NCBI RefSeq assembly: GCF_014646055.1
Contig: NZ_BMMS01000010.1
Span: forward strand, 139,674-203,673
Reading direction: 5' to 3'
Length of the DNA: 64,000 nucleotides
Source: Wenjunlia tyrosinilytica
Lineage (GTDB): Bacteria > Actinomycetota > Actinomycetes > Streptomycetales > Streptomycetaceae
Every line of letters starts with the position of its first letter. The first letter of the stretch is position 1. The position numbers and the translations under genes were made by a program. Shown in pieces: positions 7,836-15,219 of this stretch. Below the pieces are notes generated by a model. The model ran no database searches. It was not told the DNA's origin and worked only from the letters and a program-made list of their open reading frames with translations.

Positions 7836-9212
7836 GTGGCGCTGCACAAGGTGACCGAGGACATCCCGCCCGCGTTCGAGGACGTCTACAGCACGGATGT
7901 GAGCGAGAGCGGGCTGCCCCGCCACCGGATGCCGGACACCCCGAGCGACCCGAGGGCGGTCTGCGCGCTGATCCTGGACGAACTCGCCCTGGACGGGAAC
8001 TCCTCGCAGAACCTGGCGACCTTCTGCACCACCTGGGCCGAGCCCGAGGTGCACAAGCTGATGGACGTCTGCCTCGACAAGAACATGGTCGACAAGGACG
8101 AGTACCCGCAGACCGCCGAGATCGAGTCCCGCTGCGTGCGCATCCTGTCCGACCTGTGGCACTGCCCGAGCGGCCAGGCCACCGGGTGCTCGACCACCGG
8201 CTCCAGCGAGGCCGCCATGCTCGCGGGCCTGGCCCTCAAACGCCTCTGGCGAGCCCGCAGGCAGGCCCTGGGCAAGCCCGCCGACCGCCCCAACCTGGTG
8301 TGCGGGCCGGTGCAGGTGTGCTGGGAGAAGTTCGCCCGCTACTTCGACGTCGAGCTGCGGCAGGTGCCGCTGGAGGCCGACGCCACGGGACTGAGGCCGC
8401 ATCAGCTGCGCGACCACGTCGACGAGAACACCATCGGTGTCGTCGGCATCCTCGGGGTCACCTTCACCTGCGACTACGAGCCCGTCGTGGAACTCGCCGC
8501 CGAACTCGACGCGATCGAGGCCGACACGGGGCTCGACATCCCCCTCCACATCGACGCGGCCAGCGGAGGCTTCATCGCCCCGTTCCTCCAGCCGGACCTG
8601 GTCTGGGACTTCCAGGTCGACCGTGTCGTCTCGATCAATGCCTCCGGGCACAAGTACGGCATGGCGCCCCTGGGCGTCGGGTGGGTGGTGTGGCGCAGCG
8701 CCGACCGGCTACCCGAGGAGCTGGTCTTCCGCGTCGACTACCTCGGCGGCGACATGCCCACGTTCGCCCTCAACTTCTCCCGCCCCGGCGGCGCGATCGT
8801 CGCCCAGTACTACTCGCTCCTGCGCCTGGGCCGGGCGGGCTACGCGAAGGTGTACGGGGCGTGCGCCGCGACAGCGCAGTACCTCGCGGGCGAGATCGCG
8901 GGGATGGGCCCGTTCACCCTCCTCTACGACGGGCACGGGGCCCTGCCCGCCGTCTCCTGGACGCTCACCGAGCCCGACCGCGCTCCGTTCAGCCTCTACG
9001 AGCTCACCGACCGGCTGCGGACGCACGGCTGGCAGGTGCCCGCCTACCCGCTGCCGGGCGGAAGGGCGGACACGGTGGTCCAAAGAGTCCTGGTACGGCA
9101 CGGCATCGGCCGCGACAAGGTCATGCTGCTCGCCCGCGACATCCGCACGTCGGTCTCCCACCTCACCTCGGGCGTACCCGCCGAAGCGGCCCACCCCGGC
9201 TTCCACCACTAG
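7836..9212 (+). CDS. gadB: Glutamate decarboxylase (458 aa)
   Basis: PLP-dependent enzyme converting L-glutamate to GABA and CO2, consuming a proton. The PLP lysine lies in SINASGHKYGM (Lys273); upstream, CSTTGSSEAAMLAGLALKR binds the cofactor phosphate and PLHIDAASGGFIAPF carries the ring-binding aspartate and the family's conserved Ala-Ser. Length matches bacterial GadB proteins (~460). The GTG at 7836 has GAGGAGGAGG 7-16 bases upstream and gives VALHKVTEDIPPAFEDVYS, close to typical Gad N-termini without the acid-induced helix of enteric enzymes. No antiporter (GadC) is adjacent, so it may feed a GABA shunt rather than acid resistance. Its stop is followed directly by a 14-bp tandem repeat. 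Confidence 0.93.
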   Translation: MALHKVTEDIPPAFEDVYSTDVSESGLPRHRMPDTPSDPRAVCALILDELALDGNSSQNLATFCTTWAEPEVHKLMDVCLDKNMVDKDEYPQTAEIESRCVRILSDLWHCPSGQATGCSTTGSSEAAMLAGLALKRLWRARRQALGKPADRPNLVCGPVQVCWEKFARYFDVELRQVPLEADATGLRPHQLRDHVDENTIGVVGILGVTFTCDYEPVVELAAELDAIEADTGLDIPLHIDAASGGFIAPFLQPDLVWDFQVDRVVSINASGHKYGMAPLGVGWVVWRSADRLPEELVFRVDYLGGDMPTFALNFSRPGGAIVAQYYSLLRLGRAGYAKVYGACAATAQYLAGEIAGMGPFTLLYDGHGALPAVSWTLTEPDRAPFSLYELTDRLRTHGWQVPAYPLPGGRADTVVQRVLVRHGIGRDKVMLLARDIRTSVSHLTSGVPAEAAHPGFHH

Positions 9213-9282
9213 GAAGCCGTGCAGACGAAGCCGTGCAGACGAAGCCGTGCAGACGAAGCCGTGCAGACGAAGCCGCGCAGAC
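9213..9282. repeat. 14-bp tandem repeat, 5 copies
   Basis: The unit GAAGCCGTGCAGAC is repeated head to tail five times (last copy with one T-to-C change), starting at the base after the glutamate decarboxylase stop codon. It is not coding. This is a minisatellite whose copy number may vary between strains. Confidence 0.95.
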
Positions 9283-9408
9283 CACTGTCCCCGGGACGCC
9301 GCCGCAGCGCTCCCGGGGACGGTGTACCACCGGTGGCGGAGAAGGGATTCCTGGAACTCGCGTCCGGTCCGCCGCGCCGAAGGGAGCCCCCGGACCGGGT
9401 CCGGAGGG

Positions 9409-9440
9409 CTCCGCCCCGGCAGTGCGGTGCCGGGGCGGAG
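9409..9440. terminator. Strong bidirectional terminator hairpin
   Basis: A perfect 13-bp stem (CTCCGCCCCGGCA / TGCCGGGGCGGAG) with a 6-nt loop GTGCGG, between the convergent glutamate decarboxylase (+) and OsmC (-) genes. It would fold identically in both transcripts. Confidence 0.75.
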
Positions 9441-9495
9441 GCCGGTGGCGGGAAGGATGTGACCCGCCGGGCACCCGGTGCGCCTGCCGGCCGGC

Positions 9496-9921
9496 TCAGG
9501 CCAGCTTGGCGGAGAGGGTGATCTCCACGGCCGCGAGCGCCTTGGACACCGGGCAGCCGGCCTTGGCGTTCTCGGCGTGCTTGAGGAACTCGGCCTCGTC
9601 GATGCCGGGCACCTCGCCCACCGTCGTGAGGTCGATGCGGGTGATGGCGAAACCGCCCTCGACCGGGCCGAACTGCACGGCGGCGTCCGTCTTCACCGAG
9701 GTCGGCGGGTGCCCCGCCGACGCCAGCATGTTGGACAGGGCCATCGAGAAGCACCCGGCGTGGGCCGCCGCTATGAGCTCCTCGGGGTTGGTGCCGTCAC
9801 CCGATTCGAAACGGGAGTTGAACGAGTACGGGCCGTCGTAGGAGCCGGAGCCCAGGCTCACCGTGCCGGAGCCGTCCTTGAGGCCGCCCTGCCACTGAGC
9901 TGAAGAGGTGCGAGTCGTCAT
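9496..9921 (-). CDS. osmC: OsmC family peroxiredoxin (141 aa)
   Basis: Cytosolic organic-hydroperoxide reductase of the OsmC/Ohr family. Both redox cysteines are visible: Cys57 in AAHAGCFSMAL and Cys123 in KAGCPVSKAL. The spacing and the NPEELIAAAHAGCFSMALS motif fit the OsmC rather than the OhrA branch. The N-terminus MTTRTSSAQWQGGLKDGSGTVSLGSG is standard; the frame continues upstream but without family similarity. It is expected to act as a dimer detoxifying peroxides formed during stress. It lies 74 bases downstream of the ArsC-like gene on the same strand, so co-transcription is possible. Confidence 0.92.
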   Translation of the reverse strand: MTTRTSSAQWQGGLKDGSGTVSLGSGSYDGPYSFNSRFESGDGTNPEELIAAAHAGCFSMALSNMLASAGHPPTSVKTDAAVQFGPVEGGFAITRIDLTTVGEVPGIDEAEFLKHAENAKAGCPVSKALAAVEITLSAKLA

Positions 9922-9995
9922 GGGCCCCAAGTTAGCCTCCACGGCTGCGAGTCGCACACGCCATAGAGCCGTTTGTCCGGTCCTTCCAGTGGTTC

Positions 9996-10358
9996 TCAGG
10001 GGCGACGCAGCACCGACCGGACCGCGTCCTCGGAACGGCCCACGACCGCGGTCCCGTCGTCGGCGGTGATGATGGGGCGCTGGATCAGCGACGGGTGGGA
10101 GGCCAGGGCCTGGATCCACCGCTTCCTGGCCGGCTCGTCCCTCGGCCAGTCCCCGAGTCCGAGCTCGGCGGCGGCGGGTTCACCGGTGCGGGCGATGTCC
10201 CACGGCTCGAGGCCGAGGCGGGCCAGTACCTCCTCGAGCTCCCGCTCGGTCGGGGGCTCCTCCAGGTACTTGCGCACGGTGTAGTCGGCCCCGGCGGCGT
10301 CGAGCAGGGACACCGCCGAGCGGCACTTGGAACAGGCGGGGTTGATCCAGATCTCCAT
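9996..10358 (-). CDS. ArsC/Spx-type thioredoxin-fold protein (120 aa)
   Basis: A small arsenate reductase-like protein: MEIWINPACSKCRSAVSLLDAAGADYTVRKYLEEPP holds the Cys9-x-x-Cys12 redox pair at the start of the first helix, and SLIQRPIITADDGTAVVGR is the ArsC-type cis-Pro and product-loop region. Length is right for the grx-linked ArsC/YffB group. Genuine arsenate reductase activity is uncertain: no ars operon genes (arsR, arsB) are near, and many members act in general thiol redox. It is divergent from the zinc-ribbon gene and upstream of osmC. Confidence 0.82.
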   Translation of the reverse strand: MEIWINPACSKCRSAVSLLDAAGADYTVRKYLEEPPTERELEEVLARLGLEPWDIARTGEPAAAELGLGDWPRDEPARKRWIQALASHPSLIQRPIITADDGTAVVGRSEDAVRSVLRRP

Positions 10359-10448
10359 GCCCTCGACTCTCCCACTCCGGCGTCCCGTGAGGCAGGGGCG
10401 GGGGTGCCCCCTGTGGCCCGGGGGGGCCGCCGGGGGGACCATGGACAG

Positions 10449-10619
10449 GTGAGCGAGGACCGGGAGAGCGCGGCGAACGAAGATCCGATGGAGGACGAGC
10501 CGGGCGGCGGTGAGGCCGTGTGCTGGCTCGGCCGTGTCTGCGACGAGTGCGGCGCCCTCGCCGACGATCGTCCTCCGACCTCGTGCCCCCGGTGCGGAGC
10601 GTCAATTACCACCAACTGA
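10449..10619 (+). CDS. Small zinc-ribbon protein (56 aa)
   Basis: A 56-residue acidic protein with two cysteine pairs: CDECGALADDRPPTSCPRCG forms a classic CxxC...CxxC ribbon, preceded by VCWLGRV. The N-terminal ~25 residues are acidic and probably disordered. The start is taken as GTG 10449; an internal ATG at 10491 would shorten it to the ribbon. No function is known. Such minimal ribbons often mediate protein-protein or nucleic acid contacts. The in-frame sequence upstream of 10449 belongs to the opposite strand gene. Confidence 0.6.
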   Translation: MSEDRESAANEDPMEDEPGGGEAVCWLGRVCDECGALADDRPPTSCPRCGASITTN

Positions 10620-10708
10620 AAAGCTGCTAAAAGCCTCCGTACTGATCCATTCGGGTGTTGGAGGGTTCAGCAGGGTTGCCTGCGGGCAATACAGGCGTTG
10701 GTTCGGGC

Positions 10709-11434
10709 ATGGACTCCCGTCAGTTGTGGGAAAAGCACGCGGTTCTGGCGGAAGCATTCTGCTTCAGCGACGATCAAGTCAGCGCTGCCCAGGGCACGTT
10801 GGACGAGGCACAGGCACAGCGGTCCCGGCTGCTCGCCGCCTTCGCCGTCACCGTGGGCAGCGACGGCGCCGTGGCCGACCTGCTCGGCCTGAATGAGCGG
10901 GAGGTGCGGGTGGCCCGGCGCACGGTGGGCCGCGAGAACGCGAAACGGGTCGCAGGGGACCTGCTCACCGCTCCGCCCGCACCGCCTGCCGCGCAGGAAA
11001 CCGTCGAGGTCGAACCGGAGGCCGACACGCTGCACAGCGTGAATGTCCCGCCCCCGGTCCACGCCGCGCCGATGCCCCCTCCGCCGCCACCGCACGCGGT
11101 GCCGCCGGTCCAGGCCGTCCCGGGCTATGAACCGCTCGGCTACGAGCCGCTGTGGACCGCGGCCATGGATGCCCTCCTCATCCGCGGGTGGCAGACCGGC
11201 CTCGACCTCCAGGTGCTGGCCGCCGAGCTGGGGATCGACCTCGCGAGCCTGATCGCGCGGGCCCAGCAGCTGTCCTACGAGGGACGGCTGATGGCCGCGG
11301 CGGCGCCCGAGGACCGGCCCCGCTCCGGACGGCACCGGCGCAACCGCCACGAGGACCAGTCGCTGGGCGAGAATGTCGCCTACCTCCCGCACCAGCAGAG
11401 CTGGCCGCACACGGCGCAGGGCTACGTCTCCTGA
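10709..11434 (+). CDS. Uncharacterised protein with helix-turn-helix-like ends and Pro-rich linker (241 aa)
   Basis: I do not recognise a named family. Residues 1-90 are helical, with GSDGAVADLLGLNEREVRVARRTVGR resembling a sigma-region-4 or HTH segment. Residues ~95-150 are a disordered Pro/Ala/Val linker with a run of seven prolines. Residues ~150-205 (LWTAAMDALLIRGWQTGLDLQVLAAELGIDLASLIARAQQL) look like a second HTH-type helical domain; the tail is basic (RPRSGRHRRNRHED). A DNA-binding or nucleoid role is plausible but inferred. The ATG at 10709 has only a weak ribosome binding site. The FUSC gene follows after ~75 bases on the same strand. Confidence 0.65.
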   Translation: MDSRQLWEKHAVLAEAFCFSDDQVSAAQGTLDEAQAQRSRLLAAFAVTVGSDGAVADLLGLNEREVRVARRTVGRENAKRVAGDLLTAPPAPPAAQETVEVEPEADTLHSVNVPPPVHAAPMPPPPPPHAVPPVQAVPGYEPLGYEPLWTAAMDALLIRGWQTGLDLQVLAAELGIDLASLIARAQQLSYEGRLMAAAAPEDRPRSGRHRRNRHEDQSLGENVAYLPHQQSWPHTAQGYVS

Positions 11435-11508
11435 ACCGGGGACCGCCCGCGCCGGGCGGGCGCATCCGCTGAGGTGTTCAACACCTGCCACCGGGGGATA
11501 CGTGCAGC

Positions 11509-12759
11509 GTGTCCGCCGTACCCGAAGCCGTCACCAGTCTCGTCAGACGGCGCAAGGACCCCATCGTCGTGCAGACGGTGCGCTCCTGCGTGGGAGCCGT
11601 CCTGGCGTACGTCGCCGCCCTGGGGCTGACGGACAACCCGGCACCGCTGACCGCGCCCCTGACCGCGCTGCTCGTCATCCAGGTCAGCCTGTACGCGACC
11701 TGGACCACGAGTATGCGGCGTGTCGTCAGCGTCGTCGTGGGTGTGCTGATCGCGTCGGGGTTCAGCGCCGTCGTCGGGCTGAGCTGGTGGAGCCTCGGGC
11801 TGGTGATCATCGCCTCCCTGGTCGTCGGCCACATGGTGCGGGTGGACGAGTTCGTTCCCGAGGTCGCGATCAGCGCCATGCTCGTGCTCGGCGTCAGCCA
11901 TGTGGCGGCGACCGCGTGGAGCAGGGTCGCCGAGACGCTGATCGGCGCCGCGACAGGTGTGCTGTTCAACGCGCTGTTCGCCCCACCGGTCATGGTGCAG
12001 CCCGCGGGCGAGGCCATCGCCGACCTCGCCGGAAGGATGCGCAGACTGCTGGAGCGGATCGGCAGGGAGCTGCGCGGGGGAGCCACCCCGGAGCACGCCG
12101 TGGCCTGGTTGCAAGAGGCCCGCCGCCTCGACCAGGAGATCGTCCGCGTCGACGCCGCGCTCGATCTGGCCCAGGAGAGCATGCGCTTCAACCCCCGCGT
12201 CCGCCGCGGCCTGCTGGCCAGGCTCGTCCTGCGCAGCGGTCTCGACACCCTCGAGATCTGCGCCGTGGTGCTGCGCACGCTCAGCCGCTCCCTGACCGAT
12301 CTGTCGTTCGAGCGCGGCGGCGAGCCGGTGTACCCGAAGGAGGTGTCGGAGGCCCTGTTCGAACTGTTCGCCCACGTCGCCGACGCGGTGGACAACTTCG
12401 GCCGGCTGATCACCGCCCAGGTCACCGCCAACGCCGAGCGGGCGGAGGCCGCGCTCGGGCAGGCACTTGCCATGGGACGGGCGGACCGCCGCCGGATCGC
12501 CCGGCTCCTCCAGCGCGAGTCGCGGCGGCAGCCGGAGCGGTGGCAGCTCCACGGCGCACTGCTGGCGAACGTGGACCGGCTGCTGAACGAGCTGGACGTC
12601 GAGAAGCGCTCGCAGTGGCTGGCGCAGGAGCTGGACCGCCACACCAGGACGCCCCCGGCCAGGAGGACCGCCCTTCAGCGCATGCGCCGCAAGGCGGCCG
12701 TCGCCCACAAGCGGGCCCGTCGCCAACTGCGCTCACCCCGGAACCGCAAGCGCTCCTGA
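11509..12759 (+). CDS. FUSC/aromatic acid exporter-type membrane protein (416 aa)
   Basis: Integral membrane protein of the FUSC superfamily. The first ~160 residues hold about five to six hydrophobic segments (SCVGAVLAYVAALGL, PLTALLVIQVSLYATW, RVVSVVVGVLIASGFSAVV, LGLVIIASLVVGHMV, AISAMLVLGVSHVAATAW, ETLIGAATGVLFNALFAPP). A ~250-residue cytosolic helical domain rich in Arg and Glu follows and ends in a basic tail. Relatives (AaeB, YccS, plant aluminium-activated transporters) export anionic aromatic compounds; the substrate here is unknown. The half-length transmembrane set suggests it works as an oligomer. GTG 11509 is the furthest-upstream sensible start (VSAVPEAVTSLVRRRKDP). The stop codon overlaps a tandem duplication. 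Confidence 0.8.
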   Translation: MSAVPEAVTSLVRRRKDPIVVQTVRSCVGAVLAYVAALGLTDNPAPLTAPLTALLVIQVSLYATWTTSMRRVVSVVVGVLIASGFSAVVGLSWWSLGLVIIASLVVGHMVRVDEFVPEVAISAMLVLGVSHVAATAWSRVAETLIGAATGVLFNALFAPPVMVQPAGEAIADLAGRMRRLLERIGRELRGGATPEHAVAWLQEARRLDQEIVRVDAALDLAQESMRFNPRVRRGLLARLVLRSGLDTLEICAVVLRTLSRSLTDLSFERGGEPVYPKEVSEALFELFAHVADAVDNFGRLITAQVTANAERAEAALGQALAMGRADRRRIARLLQRESRRQPERWQLHGALLANVDRLLNELDVEKRSQWLAQELDRHTRTPPARRTALQRMRRKAAVAHKRARRQLRSPRNRKRS

Positions 12760-12836
12760 CCACGTGCCGCCCGACCGCTGACCACGTGCCGCCCGACCGC
12801 CGACGGCCGGCCCCCGACCGCCGGCCCCCGACCTGC
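12758..12836. repeat. Two short tandem duplications after the FUSC stop
   Basis: A 22-bp unit beginning GACCACGTGCCGCCCGACCG is present twice (12758-12779 and 12780-12801, last base T/C), overlapping the stop codon. Further on, GGCCCCCGACC occurs twice with a 14-bp period (from 12809 and 12823). Non-coding. Confidence 0.85.
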
Positions 12837-12895
12837 CTGCCCGCCCGTCCCCGCCTTCTGACGGCAGGTGGCTTCGAGGCGGCTGCCGCCACCCG

Positions 12896-14170
12896 CTACG
12901 GCCCGCCGAGCTCCGACAGGGCGATACGGCGGAAGACGATGGAGTCGTGGTAGGTGGTCGGCCCGGTCTCGTACAGCAGCCCCACGGTGGAGCGGTCGAG
13001 CCGGACGAGGTCGGAGTACCCGGCACGCTCCGGTGACACCTCCAGTCCCGCGCGCCACGTCGCCCCGGCGTCGTCGCTGACCCGAACGGTCATCCTCGCC
13101 CGCTTGGTGGGGTGGGCCGGAGCGGAGAACAGCAGGGCCTGCCGTCCGAAGGGGGCGTGGCCGACATAGAGGGTGCTCGCCTCGACCACGGGGCCGACCA
13201 GATCGGGCCGGGGCCGGTAGGGGCCCAGCATCCTGGTGCCGCCGCCGAACAGATAGGTGTCGGCGCGGGAGACCCGGGTGGAGCCGTACTCGTTGCGGGT
13301 GTTGGCGTAGACCAGCCCTCCGGGCAGCTCGGCGAAGGTGGTCTCGTTCAGATGCAGTTCCTCGCCGGGAGGCTGCTCGAGGTATCCGACGGCCCAGGTC
13401 CTGCCCCCGTCGTCGCTGTAGAGGGAGTGCGCGCCATGGCGCTCGCGCATCCCGTTCCCGTCCGGATCCGGCTCCAGCCACGAGTGGTTGGCCGGGGCCA
13501 GCAGACGGCCCCGGTGCCGGCCGTGGCCGAGCGCGATGGCGTGGCCGGGACCGGTGGCGTACCAGAGCCACCGCGCGTCCTTGACCGACGCCGTCAGGTC
13601 ACGGGGCCTGGACCAGCTCGCCCCCGCGTCCTCGCTGGTCTGCACGTAGACCCGCCGGGCATACGGCGGAGCGACCCCCCGCCGCACCTGCACCGGGGTG
13701 TACCGGCCGATGGTGCGGCACGTCAGCAGGACCGTTGTGCGCGTTCCGGGGATGACGACGGGCGTCGGATTGCCCGCGGTGTCCTCGCCGGCGTCCGTGA
13801 CCACCCGCAACGGACCCCATGTGCAGCCTCCGTCGGTGGAGCGGCGTTCGACGACGTCGATGTCGCCGTCGTCCACCGCCGAGAACCGCCGTCCCTCGGC
13901 GAAGGCGAGCAACTGCGCCGGGCGGCCGTGGCTCACCCGGACGACGGCGGGGATGCGGAAGGTGTGGTATCCGCCGGTTCCGGACACGAACGGCACCGAG
14001 GACACACAGGCGCGTCCTGCGGGTGCCGAGGCGCCCTCGGCGAAGGCGGTGGAGGCGGCGCAAGGGGCCGCGGCCAGGCACAGGGCGAGGACGACGGCGG
14101 CCGACGAACGCCCGGGCGCCGAGGCGGCCATGGGCTGGGTCGGCACGGGGGAGTGATCGCGGACTGCCAT
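12896..14170 (-). CDS. Secreted exo-alpha-sialidase (424 aa)
   Basis: Glycoside hydrolase family 33-type sialidase releasing terminal sialic acids. A signal peptide (SSAAVVLALCLAAAPCAASTAFA) precedes a six-bladed propeller. The FRIP motif (TFRIPAVV) supplies the arginine triad's first member, four Asp-boxes are visible (STDGGCTW, SEDAGASW, SDDGGRTW, SDDAGATW), and VGLLYETG carries the nucleophilic tyrosine region. Length is usual for a catalytic domain with no carbohydrate-binding module. The cysteine in the signal region (APCAAS) is not a good lipobox, so it is probably secreted freely. It would let the organism feed on sialylated glycans, though no sialic acid transport or catabolic genes are nearby. 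Confidence 0.9.
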   Translation of the reverse strand: MAVRDHSPVPTQPMAASAPGRSSAAVVLALCLAAAPCAASTAFAEGASAPAGRACVSSVPFVSGTGGYHTFRIPAVVRVSHGRPAQLLAFAEGRRFSAVDDGDIDVVERRSTDGGCTWGPLRVVTDAGEDTAGNPTPVVIPGTRTTVLLTCRTIGRYTPVQVRRGVAPPYARRVYVQTSEDAGASWSRPRDLTASVKDARWLWYATGPGHAIALGHGRHRGRLLAPANHSWLEPDPDGNGMRERHGAHSLYSDDGGRTWAVGYLEQPPGEELHLNETTFAELPGGLVYANTRNEYGSTRVSRADTYLFGGGTRMLGPYRPRPDLVGPVVEASTLYVGHAPFGRQALLFSAPAHPTKRARMTVRVSDDAGATWRAGLEVSPERAGYSDLVRLDRSTVGLLYETGPTTYHDSIVFRRIALSELGGP

Positions 14171-14249
14171 TCGATCAGTGTGTGCGCGCGACGCGATCTT
14201 CCCGCGACGGCGCGGCCGTCGGCGGCGACGCTCACCCGTATCGCCGTCG

Positions 14250-15131
14250 TCAGCCCTTCGGCCGGGTGACCTCCGAGCCCTCCAACCGCGTCGGCAGGCT
14301 CCCGGAGCCGATGGCCGCCGCCAGTTCCTCGGCCTTGTCCCGGGTGAACCCGCCGGATATCTGCACCTTGCCTCCGGGAATCCGGCTCATCACCGACGGC
14401 GCGGACATCACCACGCCGTCCAGGACGATCGCCAGCCGGTTGCCCCCGGTCGGCTGCTCGGCCGCCAGCTTCTGCGTGAGGTCGCCGAATCGCTTGGCGC
14501 CCTTGGCGGAGAAGGTGACGTTGATCTGCCAGCCGCCGCTGTCAGGGCTGATGGAGGCCGAGGCGTCGCGCACCTCGCTGCCCCGGACGGCCACCGGCCC
14601 GAGCGCGAACTTCTCCTGCCCGTCCTGGGCACACGCGAGAAGCGGTCCCGACGGCTCAGGGGGCGCTTTCGCCGGGGCGGCCGGACAGGTGAGGGCGTCG
14701 AGCTGCCGCCGGACCTCGGCCGGGGGGCTGCTCGCCCCGGACCCGGATGCCGGGACCACTGCCGTCACGGGTCTGAAGTCCAGGGCGCCCTCGCGCCCGA
14801 GGCCGGAGAGCCGGTCGGCCTCGTCGCCGCGGGCGGTCACGGTGATGTGCCCGTCCTCGACGGAAACCCCTGCCCCGCTCAGATGCATGAGCTCGGTCCT
14901 GCGTCGCATCCGGTCGGCGGTCCGCTTCAGCTGATCCGCGCTCAGCGCGTCGACGGGGGTGAAGGTGATCGAGGCGGAGTCCGTACCGGGCAGGCCGTCG
15001 GGCGCGGGTCCACCGCTGCGGCGCGACGAGTTCTTGTCCGAGCCGTCCGAGCCGTCGGAGCACCCGGTCAGGACGGCGGCCGCCAGAACGGTGACGGCGG
15101 CGGCGCTCATGAGCGAACGAGTTGTCAGCAT
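14250..15131 (-). CDS. SecD-like (SecDF P1 head domain) lipoprotein (293 aa)
   Basis: The signal peptide ends in a lipobox (VLAAAVLTGC), giving a membrane-anchored lipoprotein. The mature part has two regions resembling the periplasmic P1 domain of SecD: SITFTPVDALSADQLKRTADRMRRRTELM (base) and the head KFALGPVAVRGSEVRDASASI...INVTFSAKGAKRFGDLTQKL...RLAIVLDGVVMSAPSVMSRIPGGKVQISGGFTRDKAEELAAAI. SecD's transmembrane part is missing, so it is not the translocase itself. The role is unknown, perhaps an extracytoplasmic folding or export aid. The start MLTTRSLMSAAAV at 15131 gives a proper basic n-region. Divergent from the X-Pro peptidase gene. Confidence 0.82.
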   Translation of the reverse strand: MLTTRSLMSAAAVTVLAAAVLTGCSDGSDGSDKNSSRRSGGPAPDGLPGTDSASITFTPVDALSADQLKRTADRMRRRTELMHLSGAGVSVEDGHITVTARGDEADRLSGLGREGALDFRPVTAVVPASGSGASSPPAEVRRQLDALTCPAAPAKAPPEPSGPLLACAQDGQEKFALGPVAVRGSEVRDASASISPDSGGWQINVTFSAKGAKRFGDLTQKLAAEQPTGGNRLAIVLDGVVMSAPSVMSRIPGGKVQISGGFTRDKAEELAAAIGSGSLPTRLEGSEVTRPKG

Positions 15132-15197
15132 CCCCGCAAGTGTCGGGCGTTGGCCCGGTGTGTTCAATCGGATCGGCCAAATGTCATACGAACTAGT

Positions 15198-15216
15198 GGG
15201 CGTCGAACGCCCTTTT
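15198..15216 (+). promoter_or_regulatory. Hairpin GGGCGT-CGA-ACGCCC followed by TTTT
   Basis: A 6-3-6 inverted repeat with a T-run lies a few bases before the proposed start of the X-Pro peptidase gene, in the divergent intergenic region. It could be an operator or a small 5'-leader hairpin; if transcribed it would sit over the ribosome binding region of the ATG at 15220. Confidence 0.35.
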
Positions 15217-15219
15217 GGT

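Noticed and set aside
9213-9282. CRISPR array or integration site at the 14-bp repeats (also 17358-17427)
   Set aside because: Units are contiguous with no spacers, no cas genes, no integrase and no tRNA nearby; simple tandem repeats fit better.
9996-10358. Arsenic resistance operon
   Set aside because: Only an ArsC-like fold is present. No arsR, arsB/acr3 or arsM gene is near, so arsenate function is not claimed.
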